From Eubacterium sp. (GTDB lineage Bacteria > Bacillota > Clostridia > Lachnospirales > Lachnospiraceae), in the NCBI GenBank assembly GCA_021769425.1, contig JAETSX010000025.1, forward strand, positions 1 through 43,150: a DNA stretch of 43,150 bases. Reading direction: 5' to 3'. Positions within the stretch are counted from its first letter, which is position 1. Every line of letters begins with the position of its first letter. Under the pieces are notes generated by a model. It was not told the DNA's origin. It did no database searches and was given only the letters and a program-made list of their open reading frames with translations. Below, in pieces: positions 13,941 to 22,644 of the stretch. The position numbers and the translations under genes are program-made.

Positions 13941-16217
13941 TTATAAATCATAGAAATCTTTATTTACCTGCAGCTCCTCAGTAATGACGCCGCCTTTCTT
14001 CTGATACCGGTCATACCACAGCAGCATGTGGCGGGCTTTTCGATCCTTTAATATTTCATATTTCTCAAACATTTCCCGGTACATGGGGTTTACTTTCAGT
14101 TCCGCCCGGATAGCCTTATTGAACGGACAGTACCGGAAAATAATATCTCTGGCCACTTTGTTCAGGCGGAAGCTGCCCTTGGACTCATAGCGGATCCAGC
14201 TCTGGTAATCCTTTACAAATACCTCCCGGTAATTATTCTTGGATTTATAAAGAGCATTCTTTACTTTTTCTTTGGCGTCCGCAGACAGGTCATGGTTCTT
14301 CCGGTAATACTGGATATAATCATTGTATTCGGAAGTCAGAGAAGCCTCTGTGATATCATTCCAGCGGACGCCCTGAATCTTCCGGCACATTTCCCAACGG
14401 AACCGGCCGCATACCTCTACCATCAGCTCTCCTACATCCGATGCCGTAAGTATGGGGAAAATAAACCTGGCCTGGGTGTCCTTCTTGATTCCCGCTGTCT
14501 CCTGCCACATCATGGCTTTGCTTCCCGCATTGGGCATTAATATAATATAAGGAATCACTTCCTTCTGAATCATTTCCATATTGACTTCATGTTCCGGATC
14601 GGAGAATCCCACTTCGCGGTAAAACAGAGAGAAATCAATCTTACGGATTTCGTCTAAGGCTTCATTGGCTTTCTCCGCCGTTACCAGCATGTGCTCCACC
14701 GATCCGATGATATCATCTTTATACAAGATGGGACAGAATGTAGAAATTTTCCCATAAGTGGCGCGGTTGGTAGAGACAAACATATTCTGCATCTCGAACT
14801 TTAACTTCTCCTGATTGTCTTTCGCCAGCAGAGGCACCTGAGCCGCCGTAATCTTGCCGGTCTTCTTCTGTTCATTCAGGTAACCGGTGTAATCCATGTC
14901 AAATTCATTCCTGGAAGGTTCATTTTCGCCCCGGTAAACGCTCATCAGCCACTCATATATGGTATATACATTGCTTGCCCTGCAGCGTCTCATATGGCCT
15001 GCCGCCTCAAAGAGACTGCGAGTATTCTCCTTGCCTGCCAGCTCTTCGTCCATAAAACCGAAATTCAAAAACATTTTCACGGAAGTAGGCATATAGCCTC
15101 CATCCAGCGAATGGAAAAAGCACAGTTCATATACCGCATAAAAATCATCGGTAATTTTCCGGCGGAGCCTGCGCACATCATCTGTGGTGGCAAGCATATC
15201 CGGCAGATTCTTATATTCCTTAAGAGAAGATCGGAAACTCTGCGCCTTTTCCTCCCGCCAGCCGGAATATTCCAAGATCTCAGTTAGATAATCAATTCCC
15301 TCTTCGTAAGGCTCTGCGATTTCTTCCTCTTCCTGACTGCCGCTTTCCGCCTGGGCAGTGAGGGTAAAATCATAATTCTCATACTCTGCTAAATTCGAAC
15401 TCACCAATTGTTCCGGATAAAACCCGATTTTCCTTGCAAATTCTATTAATTCAGAGATTCTCTGCTGTACCGCACTGATATCTGCGCCGGTATAAGCCGC
15501 CTTTTTCGCAAGTTCAAAATACATTCGGAAAAGATTTTCCGAAGTCCCTGACAGCAGAAGGTCTTTATGGTCTCTCAGATAACTTTTTATCACTCCCACC
15601 AGTTCCATGGATTTTCTCATCCAGAACACTGCATTGGAAATAGCCCCTGTGCCAATCACATAATCTCTTGCCAACTGCTGATCCAGTGCGGCCAGAGGCA
15701 GAGCAGACATCCGCTCATAATACGCGCCCACCCAGGACTGAATCGGCTCTTTGATCGCAACCGGCGCAAGAGAATTGATTCCGGCCATCTGTTTCTCCGG
15801 CATTCCAAGTTCCCCGCACAGCTTCTGATACTCTCCGAAACTCTCTGAAAGAAAACGATAGAACTCTCCGGCTTTCCTGTAAAATGTATCGTACCGGCGT
15901 ATCATCATGTCTGCCTGATGGGCAGCGCCCATGGCAAACACCGCCACATATTTCTCATCTTCCGTAAATATCTTCTTATAATCTTCTACCGTCCGATAAG
16001 GAAATGCATAAAGCATACAATCGGTTTCCGCCACATACTCACACACATAGCTGTCAGAAAGGCTCTCCGGCAGACCCACAATGCTCCCCGTATTCATACG
16101 AAATTCATCATTCTCTGAAATTACCCGGACATTGCCCTGCAATATAACAAACAGCCCCTTAAGCCTGTCTCCTCTTTTTAAAAAATGTCTTCCCTTACTT
16201 ACTTTTACTGTTTCCAT
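13941..16217 (-). CDS. large uncharacterised protein with N-terminal cNMP-binding-like fold
   Basis: 758 aa. Residues 1-90 read as a cyclic-nucleotide-binding beta-roll (GDRLKGLFVILQGNVRVI, then GSIVGLPESL). The phosphate-binding cassette lacks the usual GE-x-A-L and R-A-A residues, so classical cAMP binding is doubtful. The remaining ~660 residues are predominantly charged and helical. I see no HTH, kinase, nuclease or transmembrane signature. An acidic linker (about 295-310) divides it into two parts. AGGAGGAAGCC precedes the ATG. It lies 20 bp downstream of a HAAS-domain membrane protein gene in the same operon. Function unknown. Confidence 0.75.
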   Translation of the reverse strand: METVKVSKGRHFLKRGDRLKGLFVILQGNVRVISENDEFRMNTGSIVGLPESLSDSYVCEYVAETDCMLYAFPYRTVEDYKKIFTEDEKYVAVFAMGAAHQADMMIRRYDTFYRKAGEFYRFLSESFGEYQKLCGELGMPEKQMAGINSLAPVAIKEPIQSWVGAYYERMSALPLAALDQQLARDYVIGTGAISNAVFWMRKSMELVGVIKSYLRDHKDLLLSGTSENLFRMYFELAKKAAYTGADISAVQQRISELIEFARKIGFYPEQLVSSNLAEYENYDFTLTAQAESGSQEEEEIAEPYEEGIDYLTEILEYSGWREEKAQSFRSSLKEYKNLPDMLATTDDVRRLRRKITDDFYAVYELCFFHSLDGGYMPTSVKMFLNFGFMDEELAGKENTRSLFEAAGHMRRCRASNVYTIYEWLMSVYRGENEPSRNEFDMDYTGYLNEQKKTGKITAAQVPLLAKDNQEKLKFEMQNMFVSTNRATYGKISTFCPILYKDDIIGSVEHMLVTAEKANEALDEIRKIDFSLFYREVGFSDPEHEVNMEMIQKEVIPYIILMPNAGSKAMMWQETAGIKKDTQARFIFPILTASDVGELMVEVCGRFRWEMCRKIQGVRWNDITEASLTSEYNDYIQYYRKNHDLSADAKEKVKNALYKSKNNYREVFVKDYQSWIRYESKGSFRLNKVARDIIFRYCPFNKAIRAELKVNPMYREMFEKYEILKDRKARHMLLWYDRYQKKGGVITEELQVNKDFYDL

Positions 16218-16237
16218 GGCTTCCTCCTGTGTCCAAT

Positions 16238-16711
16238 CTATCGTCTATTCCCCAAAAACAGTGAATACAGCAGCCAGATCAATATAATCGGCACCATAAC
16301 CGGCAGCAGAAAAGCCACCACATTGGCTACAACTACAATCAGCAGAATTGCAATCAATACCAGCAATAACTTCCCATACCAACTGTTCAGCTTAAATCTC
16401 CCGAAACGCACATCCCATCCATCCTGCTGGGAATAATCTGCCCGGAACCCTCTGTCTGTGCCTGCAGAACTGTAATCCTCCGAATAATACTGCTTTCCAG
16501 ATGCCCCTGGCTTGTCTGATGTATCAATCAATGTCTTTGCGATGAGCCTGGGATTTCCCAACTGAGCCGTTACTTCCGCTTCGCTCTTTCCTTTTCTGGA
16601 CTCCTCCATAATATAATTATCATAAAATCTCAGATTCTCATTGACTGCCGACTGATCCATCTCTCCCTGCAGCGCAGTCTGCAATTCATGTAAAAATTCC
16701 TTTTTTGTCAT
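16238..16711 (-). CDS. HAAS/DUF1700-type membrane protein
   Basis: 157 aa. The N-terminal ~60 residues (MTKKEFLHEL, then FYDNYIMEES and LGNPRLIAKTLI) match the HAAS/DUF1700 helical domain, often found next to PadR-type regulators. A low-complexity Tyr/Ser/Gly linker follows, then two membrane helices (about 111-133 and 135-152). No PadR gene is adjacent. TAGGAG precedes the ATG. It is the first gene of a two-gene unit with the 758-aa protein. Confidence 0.8.
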   Translation of the reverse strand: MTKKEFLHELQTALQGEMDQSAVNENLRFYDNYIMEESRKGKSEAEVTAQLGNPRLIAKTLIDTSDKPGASGKQYYSEDYSSAGTDRGFRADYSQQDGWDVRFGRFKLNSWYGKLLLVLIAILLIVVVANVVAFLLPVMVPIILIWLLYSLFLGNRR

Positions 16712-16829
16712 GAACGTTCTCCTACTTGTGTGCTTTCTGTTTTATCCAATATTTTTCCAACTATCTGTTATTCTATCACACTATGCTCTTTTTTTCATCA
16801 CATTTCCCAAATTTTTTTCAAAAAATCAC

Positions 16830-16858
16830 TTGACAAATTCCGGAAACAGGAGTAAGAT
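16830..16858 (+). promoter_or_regulatory. promoter of tRNA-Arg(ACG)
   Basis: Perfect -35 TTGACA (16830-16835), 17-nt spacer, weak -10 TAAGAT (16853-16858). The transcript would start about 22 nt before the tRNA. Confidence 0.7.
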
Positions 16859-16887
16859 TATAAACGTTCCAGGCGAACATTTGTTAT

Positions 16888-16961
16888 GTGTGTGTAGCTC
16901 AGCTGGATAGAGCACTTGGCTACGGACCAAGGTGTCGGGAGTTCGAATCTTCTCACGCACG
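16888..16961 (+). tRNA. tRNA-Arg (ACG)
   Basis: 74 nt. Acceptor GTGTGTG pairs with CACGCAC and the discriminator is G. The anticodon loop CTACGGA gives ACG, whose A34 would be deaminated to inosine to read CGN codons. A single-gene unit with its own promoter and terminator. Confidence 0.95.
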
Positions 16962-16966
16962 TAGAG

Positions 16967-17003
16967 AATCCCTTGAAGACGAAAGTTTTCAAGGGATTTT
17001 TTT
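16967..17003 (+). terminator. terminator of tRNA-Arg
   Basis: AATCCCTTGAA (16967-16977) pairs with TTCAAGGGATT (16988-16998), followed by TTTTT. It ends one base before the convergent ABC ATPase stop codon. Confidence 0.9.
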
Positions 17004-17004
17004 A

Positions 17005-17652
17005 TCAACAAACAGAAACCTCATGATTGATCTCTTCCAAATCTACCATTCGGCTGCAAACACGCTCTGCCAATGCCCGGTTATGGGTAATTACAAGCAT
17101 CCCCATCTTTCGCCTCTCTGTCTCTTCCAGGAGAATCTGCCAGATTTGCGCCTGTGTAATCACATCCAGCATAGCGCTGATTTCATCACAAATCAGAAAT
17201 TTTGTCTCAGGTCCCAGTATCCGGGCAATGCAGAACCGCTGCAGTTCCCCGCCGGACAATTCAATGGGCCACCGCGTCATCCAGCTTTTCTCAATTCCCA
17301 TTCTCTGCAGCAGCTCCTCATCCGGATTCCAGCATTCCCTCAGAATTTTTTCCATTCTCCACCGGGGATTCACCGCCTGTTCCGGGTGTTGGCCAATCAT
17401 CTGGACAGGGCAGAAGCCCTTCCGTTCCAATGGCTTCCCCTCCCATAAGACCTCTCCGTTTCCGGGTACTTCATACCCTGCCAAAATTCCTGCCAAGGTG
17501 CTTTTTCCGCAGCCGGAAGGTCCCACCAGAGCCACCCGCTCCCCAGCTTCCACGCTTAGATCTACGTCCTTCAATACCCAAGGGGCATTCTTCCGATATC
17601 GGAAACTGATATGCGCTGCCCGAAGGGCCGGCTCTTTGTAAAACTTTTGCAT
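17005..17652 (-). CDS. nickel/peptide-type ABC importer ATPase (DppF/NikE-like)
   Basis: 215 aa. Walker A GPSGCGKST, signature LSGGELQR, Walker B FLICDEISAMLD and H-loop ITHNRA are present. I chose the ATG at 17652, which has AAGAGG 8 nt upstream; a TTG at 17673 is in frame but lacks a site. The gene still starts 82 bp inside the upstream ATPase gene, an unusually long overlap. It is shorter than typical DppF (about 320 aa) because it lacks the C-terminal oligopeptide-transporter extension, as in NikE/CntF. It energises import together with the partner ATPase. Confidence 0.88.
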   Translation of the reverse strand: MQKFYKEPALRAAHISFRYRKNAPWVLKDVDLSVEAGERVALVGPSGCGKSTLAGILAGYEVPGNGEVLWEGKPLERKGFCPVQMIGQHPEQAVNPRWRMEKILRECWNPDEELLQRMGIEKSWMTRWPIELSGGELQRFCIARILGPETKFLICDEISAMLDVITQAQIWQILLEETERRKMGMLVITHNRALAERVCSRMVDLEEINHEVSVC

Positions 17653-18404
17653 AACTCTACCTCTTCTTTCCAATTCGTGTTCAAAAAGTCCGCTGCCGGC
17701 GCTGGTTCCAACACCCTTCCGTCGTAAAAAACGGCAATTCGATCCGCCATCTGCAATGCCAAATCAATGTCATGGGTAATGAGCAATACCCCGCATCCTT
17801 CCTCCGCCAATTCCCGGAAATTATGCAGCGTCTCCCTTGCCAGCGACTCCTGCAACCCCGGCGTAGGCTCATCTGCCACAATCAGCTTCGCTGAATTCAT
17901 CACTGCGCCGGAAATCAGCACACGCCTCGCCATGCCGCCGGACAGCTGATAGGGATACAGATTTGCCACGGATTCTTCCAATTGATACCGGGCAAACACC
18001 TGCTTCATTTTTTCCTGACGTTCTTTTTTCTCTCTCCTGCTGCAGGGACCGATCACCTGCCGGCCCACTTTCATCAAAGGGTCCAGATACTTCACCGACT
18101 GGGGAATAAAAGAAATCTCCTGTCCCCTCAGTTTTTTCAAAGATGCTTCATCCAGCCTCTGGCCGCAGAATTCCATGGTTCCCGTCACTCTTGCATTCCC
18201 TGGCAAAATCCCAAGAACCGCATGAGCCAGCAGACTTTTCCCGGAACCGCTGGAACCTGCCACTGCCACAATTTCCCCTGCATTTACCGTGAGAGAAAGC
18301 TGGTGCACCATCTCAAATTCCCGCCGGTTCAATCCTCTGTCATACATGGTAAAAGAAACAGACAGATCCCTTATGGTGAGAACCGGTTCTTTTTGTCCTT
18401 TCAT
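17571..18404 (-). CDS. nickel/peptide-type ABC importer ATPase (DppD/NikD-like)
   Basis: 277 aa. Walker A GSSGSGKSL (Leu where Thr/Ser is usual after the Ser), Q-loop SFIPQSVKYLDP, signature LSGGMARR, Walker B LIVADEPTPGL and H-loop LITHD are present. The ATG at 18404 has GGGAGGAAGG upstream; an ATG at 18431 overlaps the permease gene without a clear site. The C-terminal 27 codons overlap the next ATPase gene. SIG-type ADEPTPGLQ, where most family members have DEPTTALD, is a subclass trait. Confidence 0.88.
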   Translation of the reverse strand: MKGQKEPVLTIRDLSVSFTMYDRGLNRREFEMVHQLSLTVNAGEIVAVAGSSGSGKSLLAHAVLGILPGNARVTGTMEFCGQRLDEASLKKLRGQEISFIPQSVKYLDPLMKVGRQVIGPCSRREKKERQEKMKQVFARYQLEESVANLYPYQLSGGMARRVLISGAVMNSAKLIVADEPTPGLQESLARETLHNFRELAEEGCGVLLITHDIDLALQMADRIAVFYDGRVLEPAPAADFLNTNWKEEVELCKSFTKSRPFGQRISVSDIGRMPLGY

Positions 18405-18420
18405 TTTCCTTCCTCCCAAA

Positions 18421-19329
18421 TCACGATTCATTTCCGCTGTTTGGATTCAGCAGACGTTTCAGGTTTTCCCCTGCCGCATCAAACAGCATCACAGCCGCAA
18501 GAAGCATCAGCCCCGGAAAAACTGCCATCCACCATTTTCCTGTGGTAATATGGTTCATAGATTCCGATAAAATCACACCTATGGCCGGAACCTCCGCCGG
18601 AAATCCAAAGCCCAGAAAGGTAATGGCCGCCTCATGCATAATGGCATGGGGAAACAGCAGAACCACGCCGATCAAATATACCGGTAGCACCTGAGGAAGC
18701 ATATGATCTTTTGCCACCTGAAGCCTGGTCTTTCCCATTCGGTAAGACGCCTGCACATATCGGGCAGAACGAACCTGGAGCGCTTCTGCCCGTACCAGCC
18801 GGGTTAATTCCGGCCAATGGGTCAGCGCCACCGCAATCAGAACGCCCCTGCCGCCTTTTCCCATCATAAACGAAACCAGAATTAACAGAATCAAATGGGG
18901 AATTCCCATGCACAAATCCACGCACCAGTTGACAAACCGATCGACCACGCCTCCCTGCAATGCTGCCGCCACTCCTGATATCAGGGCAATTACGGAACTG
19001 ACTGCCGACGCCAGAATTCCCACTATAATGCTGTTGGAGAGCCCCTTCACGCTCCTAAAAAACATATCCCTGCCCATATAATCCGTGCCGAAAGGATGTT
19101 CCAGACATGGCGCTGAAAATTTTGCAGCGTAGTCTACTTCATAGCATTCCGGACTCATGAGCAATCCTGCTGCCAGGATAACCGTTAAATACAATGCGGC
19201 CGCACCCAGGACAAACAAGGTTTTTCTTCTCCGGTTCCAAAATGCCTCTGATTTTCCGTTCACAAGAAATGTTCTTCCTGATTCTGTCATGACCGTACCC
19301 TTTTCTTTCTGAAACACTTTATCATTCAT
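18421..19329 (-). CDS. nickel/peptide-type ABC permease (DppC/NikC-like)
   Basis: 302 aa. An N-terminal hydrophilic stretch, membrane helix at about 38-60, then an extracytoplasmic segment containing HPFGTDYMGRDMF, the signature of DppC-type subunits. Five further helices and the cytoplasmic EAA-like loop (AEALQVRSARYVQASYRMG) that contacts the ATPase follow. The ATG overlaps the preceding permease stop by 8 bp. An internal ATG at 19290 also has a plausible site, but the first has better context. Confidence 0.9.
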   Translation of the reverse strand: MNDKVFQKEKGTVMTESGRTFLVNGKSEAFWNRRRKTLFVLGAAALYLTVILAAGLLMSPECYEVDYAAKFSAPCLEHPFGTDYMGRDMFFRSVKGLSNSIIVGILASAVSSVIALISGVAAALQGGVVDRFVNWCVDLCMGIPHLILLILVSFMMGKGGRGVLIAVALTHWPELTRLVRAEALQVRSARYVQASYRMGKTRLQVAKDHMLPQVLPVYLIGVVLLFPHAIMHEAAITFLGFGFPAEVPAIGVILSESMNHITTGKWWMAVFPGLMLLAAVMLFDAAGENLKRLLNPNSGNES

Positions 19330-20296
19330 GGGAAATGCCCTCCCTGATCCTGGGATCTACCATGCCGTACAGAATATTTGCAATGAAATTGCCTGTAAAT
19401 ACAAAGACAGCGCTGAATATGGCAATTCCCAGAAGCAGCGGCACATCCCCGCCAAGGCCGGCCGCAGTCACTGCGCTTCCGATTCCCGGGTAGGAAAACA
19501 CGGTTTCGGCCAGGGCAATTCCGCCGAACAGCTCACTGAAAGAGGCAAACTGCACCGTAATGGCCGGAATTGCAATGTTTCTGATTCCATGGCCTTTTAT
19601 CATCTGCTTTGTGTCCTCTCCTCTGGCCCTGGCATACAGCATAAATTCACTGCCCAGAACTTCCAGCAATTTCTGCCTTGTATACAAAGTGATTTTTCCG
19701 ATGCCCAGAATGCTTAAGGTAATGGAAGGCAGAATCAAATGATAAATCCGCTCTCCCAGCGTCACCTCCGAGGCCATTTTCCCCATAGGCGCCGCTAAGC
19801 CAATGGGAAACCAGCCCAGATTTACCGCAAAAATACTGAGCATCATAAGTCCCACCCAAAAGGTTGGAGCAGACTGAAATACCAGGCAGATTGTCTTTAT
19901 CACTTTATCCAATATGCTGTCCTGATGGATCGCCGCCGCAACCCCCAGAACAAACCCGAGAACGCCGGAACTGAGCCAGGCAATCAGCATCAGGGCCAGG
20001 GAATACCGGAATCGCTCTTTCAATACTGTCAATACCGGCTGTTTATAGACAATGGATGTTCCGAAATCCCCCCGCAGGGTATTGCCTGCCCATGCCAGAA
20101 ACCGCTCCAGAGGCGGATCATTCAAGCCCCAGTATTCTGCAATCTCTTCTTTGGCATCCTCTGAAATTGTGGAGTTGGTTCCGATATAAGCTGTCAGAGG
20201 GTCTACCGGAGACTTTGCCATCATTAAGAATGAGAGGATGCTTATAGCCGTCAAAAGAGTGAGCATGCGCAAGGCCGGTAAGATAATTTTTTTCAT
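19322..20296 (-). CDS. nickel/peptide-type ABC permease (DppB/NikB-like)
   Basis: 324 aa with six membrane helices. The DppB-type N-terminus has a first helix (about 7-28) and the segment PVDPLTAYIG, then LGLNDPPLERFL-type sequence. The EAA-like loop is near GSEFMLYARARGEDTKQM. The C-terminus ends in a hydrophobic helix and NILYGMVDPRIREG, conserved in the family. It pairs with the downstream NikC-like permease. Confidence 0.9.
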   Translation of the reverse strand: MKKIILPALRMLTLLTAISILSFLMMAKSPVDPLTAYIGTNSTISEDAKEEIAEYWGLNDPPLERFLAWAGNTLRGDFGTSIVYKQPVLTVLKERFRYSLALMLIAWLSSGVLGFVLGVAAAIHQDSILDKVIKTICLVFQSAPTFWVGLMMLSIFAVNLGWFPIGLAAPMGKMASEVTLGERIYHLILPSITLSILGIGKITLYTRQKLLEVLGSEFMLYARARGEDTKQMIKGHGIRNIAIPAITVQFASFSELFGGIALAETVFSYPGIGSAVTAAGLGGDVPLLLGIAIFSAVFVFTGNFIANILYGMVDPRIREGISHE

Positions 20297-20345
20297 GATA
20301 TAGGAGATTCCTTTCCGAAAGTGATAGAATATAATTTTACTATTT

Positions 20346-20378
20346 GGGAACGGTAGGCAATTGAGACTGTCCGTTCCC
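20346..20378 (-). other. intercistronic hairpin
   Basis: GGGAACGG (20346-20353) pairs with CCGTTCCC (20371-20378) in the 117-bp gap after the binding-protein gene, with no T-run. Hairpins here usually protect the upstream transcript and give the binding protein more mRNA than the membrane subunits (inference). Confidence 0.6.
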
Positions 20379-20413
20379 GCGCAAATCTTGCAAACGTTCT
20401 GACAAACCTATCA

Positions 20414-22066
20414 TTATTTGATTTTCCAGTCCTTCATATTGCAGATAATCGGAATTCCGTGGCCGTGGGGGTGGGGAATCTGGGTTTCTTTTGAAATGTC
20501 CAGTCTGTCACTGATGAAATAGCAATGCTCAATGTTGACCAGGTATAAATACGGATAGTCTTCTGCATAAATGTTTTGAATTTCTTTCCAGGCCGCAACG
20601 GCAGCTTCCTGGCTGTTGGCTGCAATGGCTTCTTCTATCAGGCTGTCTACCGTTTCGTTCTGATAGCCGCTGGGATTGCTGTAAGTTTGTGCGGCAAAAT
20701 GGCCGGACTGGAACTGGTTGTCCAGTACCATGGGGCTGTATTGGCCAAATCCCCACACAACACTCTGGGTGTAAGATTTTACTGCAATTTCATCCCAGGT
20801 GGTTTGTTTTACCTCAATGGAAATTCCCAGCTCTTTTACATTTTCTGCCGCTGCCGCTGCCAAAAGATAGCGATCCGGTTCATCTGAGGGAGTGTAAACC
20901 TCAAATGCGCATGGGATTCCGTCTTTTTCCCGGATTCCGTCGCCATTTTCATCTGTCCATCCGCTTTCTTCCAATATTTTTTCAGACTCCTCTGTTTGAG
21001 CGTCTTCGTACCTTTCCGTATTTCCCCAGATTAAATTGTCCGTCCATCCTTCTGCCGGCCGGCCTATGCCGTTAAAGGCATTGTCGATCACTTCCTGACG
21101 GTTTACTCCAAGAGACAGCGCCTTTCGCACGGCCAAATCAGAAGTAACTGCATTTCCAACGGATATCTCCTCTCCGTCACCATTCAGGATCGTTTCCGGT
21201 TTCCGGCATGGAAGGCTGATATTTCTTACATCCATGGTCTCTAACTTCTCCATATGCATGCCCTTTATGGTTTCTGCCGCATAGGAAGGCTGCACCATCA
21301 CCACATCCAACTGCCCGGATCTGGCATTGGAAAACGCCGCCTCATTGTCCATATCTACGAACGTTACCCGCTTAATTTCCGGCGTTCCTTCAAAGTAGTC
21401 TTCATTTGCCTCCACAATCAACTGCTGTTCCATATCATATTGAACCACTTTCCACGGGCCTGTCCCCACTGGTTTCTGATCAAATGCCGCACTGTCATAT
21501 CCGTCGCCAGGCACAATTCCAAGCTGGGCAGTCGTATCCAGAAAAGGGGAAAAATGTTCTTTTAAAGTGAATTGCACCGTATAGTCATCCAACGCCTCTA
21601 CTTTTTCCAGTTTAGACAAATCCACCTTCTCATTCTGTCCCTGATTAGCCATCACCGCTTCATAGGTAAACACCACATCTTCCGCTGTAAAATCAGAGCC
21701 GTCCTGGAAATGAATTCCCTGTTTCAGCTTATAGGTATAAGTCAGTGCATCTTCGGAAATTTCCCAGCTTTCCGCCAAATCTCCTTCGTATTCCGATCGG
21801 GCATTAACCCGCACCAATGCATTGTTGATAAAATCATATCCGTAAGCAAAACCGCCTTTCACCGGATCCAGGGAACCGTCCCAGAATCCATGACCCACGT
21901 AGCAGACAATACTGTCAGAAGAATCCTCTTTTGCTCCGCATCCTGCCGACAAACTGCACAATGCCAGCGCAGTGCAGCACAAAACCCATGCCTTTTTCCT
22001 GTTGCAGATACTTCTTATGTAAAATGCAGCATATCTTCGCAAAATATCTCTTTTTCCCTTTTTCAT
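20414..22066 (-). CDS. ABC importer substrate-binding lipoprotein (SBP family 5)
   Basis: 550 aa. A long N-terminus precedes a lipoprotein signal ending in LSAGC (Cys43), so it is anchored outside the membrane. The mature part shows the family 5 signature (LAESWEISEDALTYTYKLKQ, GIHFQDGSDFTAEDVVFTYE). The start DPVKGGFAYGYDF and the His-rich C-terminal IPHPHGHGIP are reminiscent of nickel/metallophore binders (NikA/CntA-like) more than of oligopeptide binders, but the ligand cannot be read from sequence. AGAGGAGTCAG precedes the ATG. It is the first gene of the importer operon. Confidence 0.88.
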   Translation of the reverse strand: MKKGKRDILRRYAAFYIRSICNRKKAWVLCCTALALCSLSAGCGAKEDSSDSIVCYVGHGFWDGSLDPVKGGFAYGYDFINNALVRVNARSEYEGDLAESWEISEDALTYTYKLKQGIHFQDGSDFTAEDVVFTYEAVMANQGQNEKVDLSKLEKVEALDDYTVQFTLKEHFSPFLDTTAQLGIVPGDGYDSAAFDQKPVGTGPWKVVQYDMEQQLIVEANEDYFEGTPEIKRVTFVDMDNEAAFSNARSGQLDVVMVQPSYAAETIKGMHMEKLETMDVRNISLPCRKPETILNGDGEEISVGNAVTSDLAVRKALSLGVNRQEVIDNAFNGIGRPAEGWTDNLIWGNTERYEDAQTEESEKILEESGWTDENGDGIREKDGIPCAFEVYTPSDEPDRYLLAAAAAENVKELGISIEVKQTTWDEIAVKSYTQSVVWGFGQYSPMVLDNQFQSGHFAAQTYSNPSGYQNETVDSLIEEAIAANSQEAAVAAWKEIQNIYAEDYPYLYLVNIEHCYFISDRLDISKETQIPHPHGHGIPIICNMKDWKIK

Positions 22067-22184
22067 CTTTCTGACTCCTCTCTTTTCCTGCTGTCTGCCT
22101 TTTTATGTTTTCCGTATTCTGGCGCCTGATTCAGTGACTCCCCACCGTATCAGCGCCTGCTGTCCGTTTTATTACTCCTGTGGT

Positions 22185-22277
22185 TATACTCACGAGCATA
22201 CTTATTTGCCAAATCATTTGCTTTTTTCCTCAAAGTTCTGAACAATCTTCTGGCAAATGATTTCGCTCACGGGTATA
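22185..22277 (-). repeat. palindromic intergenic element, copy 4
   Basis: Starts TATACTCACGAGCATAC and ends CGCTCACGGGTATA, with inner arms GCCAAATCATTTGC and GGCAAATGATTT. First element of the composite. Confidence 0.9.
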
Positions 22278-22324
22278 AATATCACAGCCGACGGAGATTT
22301 GGGCAAGGAAGATGTTTCCGTATT

Positions 22325-22417
22325 TATACTCACGAGCATACTTATCTCCCAAATCATTTGCTTTTTTCCTCAAATCTGTGAAAGATCTGTCGGCAAATAA
22401 TTTCGCTCACGGGTATA
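22325..22417 (-). repeat. palindromic intergenic element, copy 5
   Basis: Starts TATACTCACGAGCATAC and ends CGCTCACGGGTATA. It differs from copy 4 at several positions in the loop, where it is closer to copies 1 and 7, so it is not a recent tandem duplicate of copy 4. Confidence 0.9.
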
Positions 22418-22458
22418 ACCGCCGGAGTAATATTTCGCATGCCATATTCTATCACAAC

Positions 22459-22480
22459 AAAAAAGGGGAGGGAAGCCTCC
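22459..22480 (-). terminator. candidate terminator downstream of cysK
   Basis: Minus strand: GGAGG-CTTC-CCTCC, then CCCC and six T. The stem is short but GC-rich. It follows the large hairpin at 22529-22598. Confidence 0.45.
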
Positions 22481-22485
22481 TGGGG

Positions 22486-22598
22486 GGATGTTTTGCAGAT
22501 ACTGCAGCCGGCTAAAGGCAGCCACTCAAAACCGCCCTTCTCCATGCAGGCGGAACATTACAACATCCATCGCTCCTGTGCCTGGAAAAAGGCGGTTT
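22486..22598 (-). other. structured RNA region downstream of cysK, possible pseudoknot
   Basis: Minus strand: AAACCGCC (22598-22591) pairs with GGCGGTTT (22536-22529). The stem continues through TTTTTCCA/TGGAGAAG using G-U pairs that exist only on the minus strand. The loop contains GGATGTT (22568-22562), complementary to AACATCC (22492-22486) downstream, which would form a 7-bp pseudoknot just before the terminator-like stem. I do not recognise a known riboswitch consensus. Confidence 0.4.
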
Positions 22599-22644
22599 CG
22601 AATTACCTGTGTATTAAATTTTTAATCATGTTCTGGTATGCGGT

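Larger units (their letters stand above)
22171..22431. repeat. composite of two palindromic elements inside an outer inverted repeat
   Basis: ATTACTCCTGTGGTTATAC (22171-22189) and GTATAACCGCCGGAGTAAT (22413-22431) are inverted copies matching at 17 of 19 positions. Between them lie two complete 93-bp elements in the same orientation separated by 47 bp. It occupies the gap between the cysK terminator and the binding-protein gene. Confidence 0.8.

Noticed and set aside
22439-22640. Cobalamin riboswitch or T-box upstream of the importer
   Set aside because: Neither the B12-box nor the T-box core sequence is present; only unassigned stems are seen.
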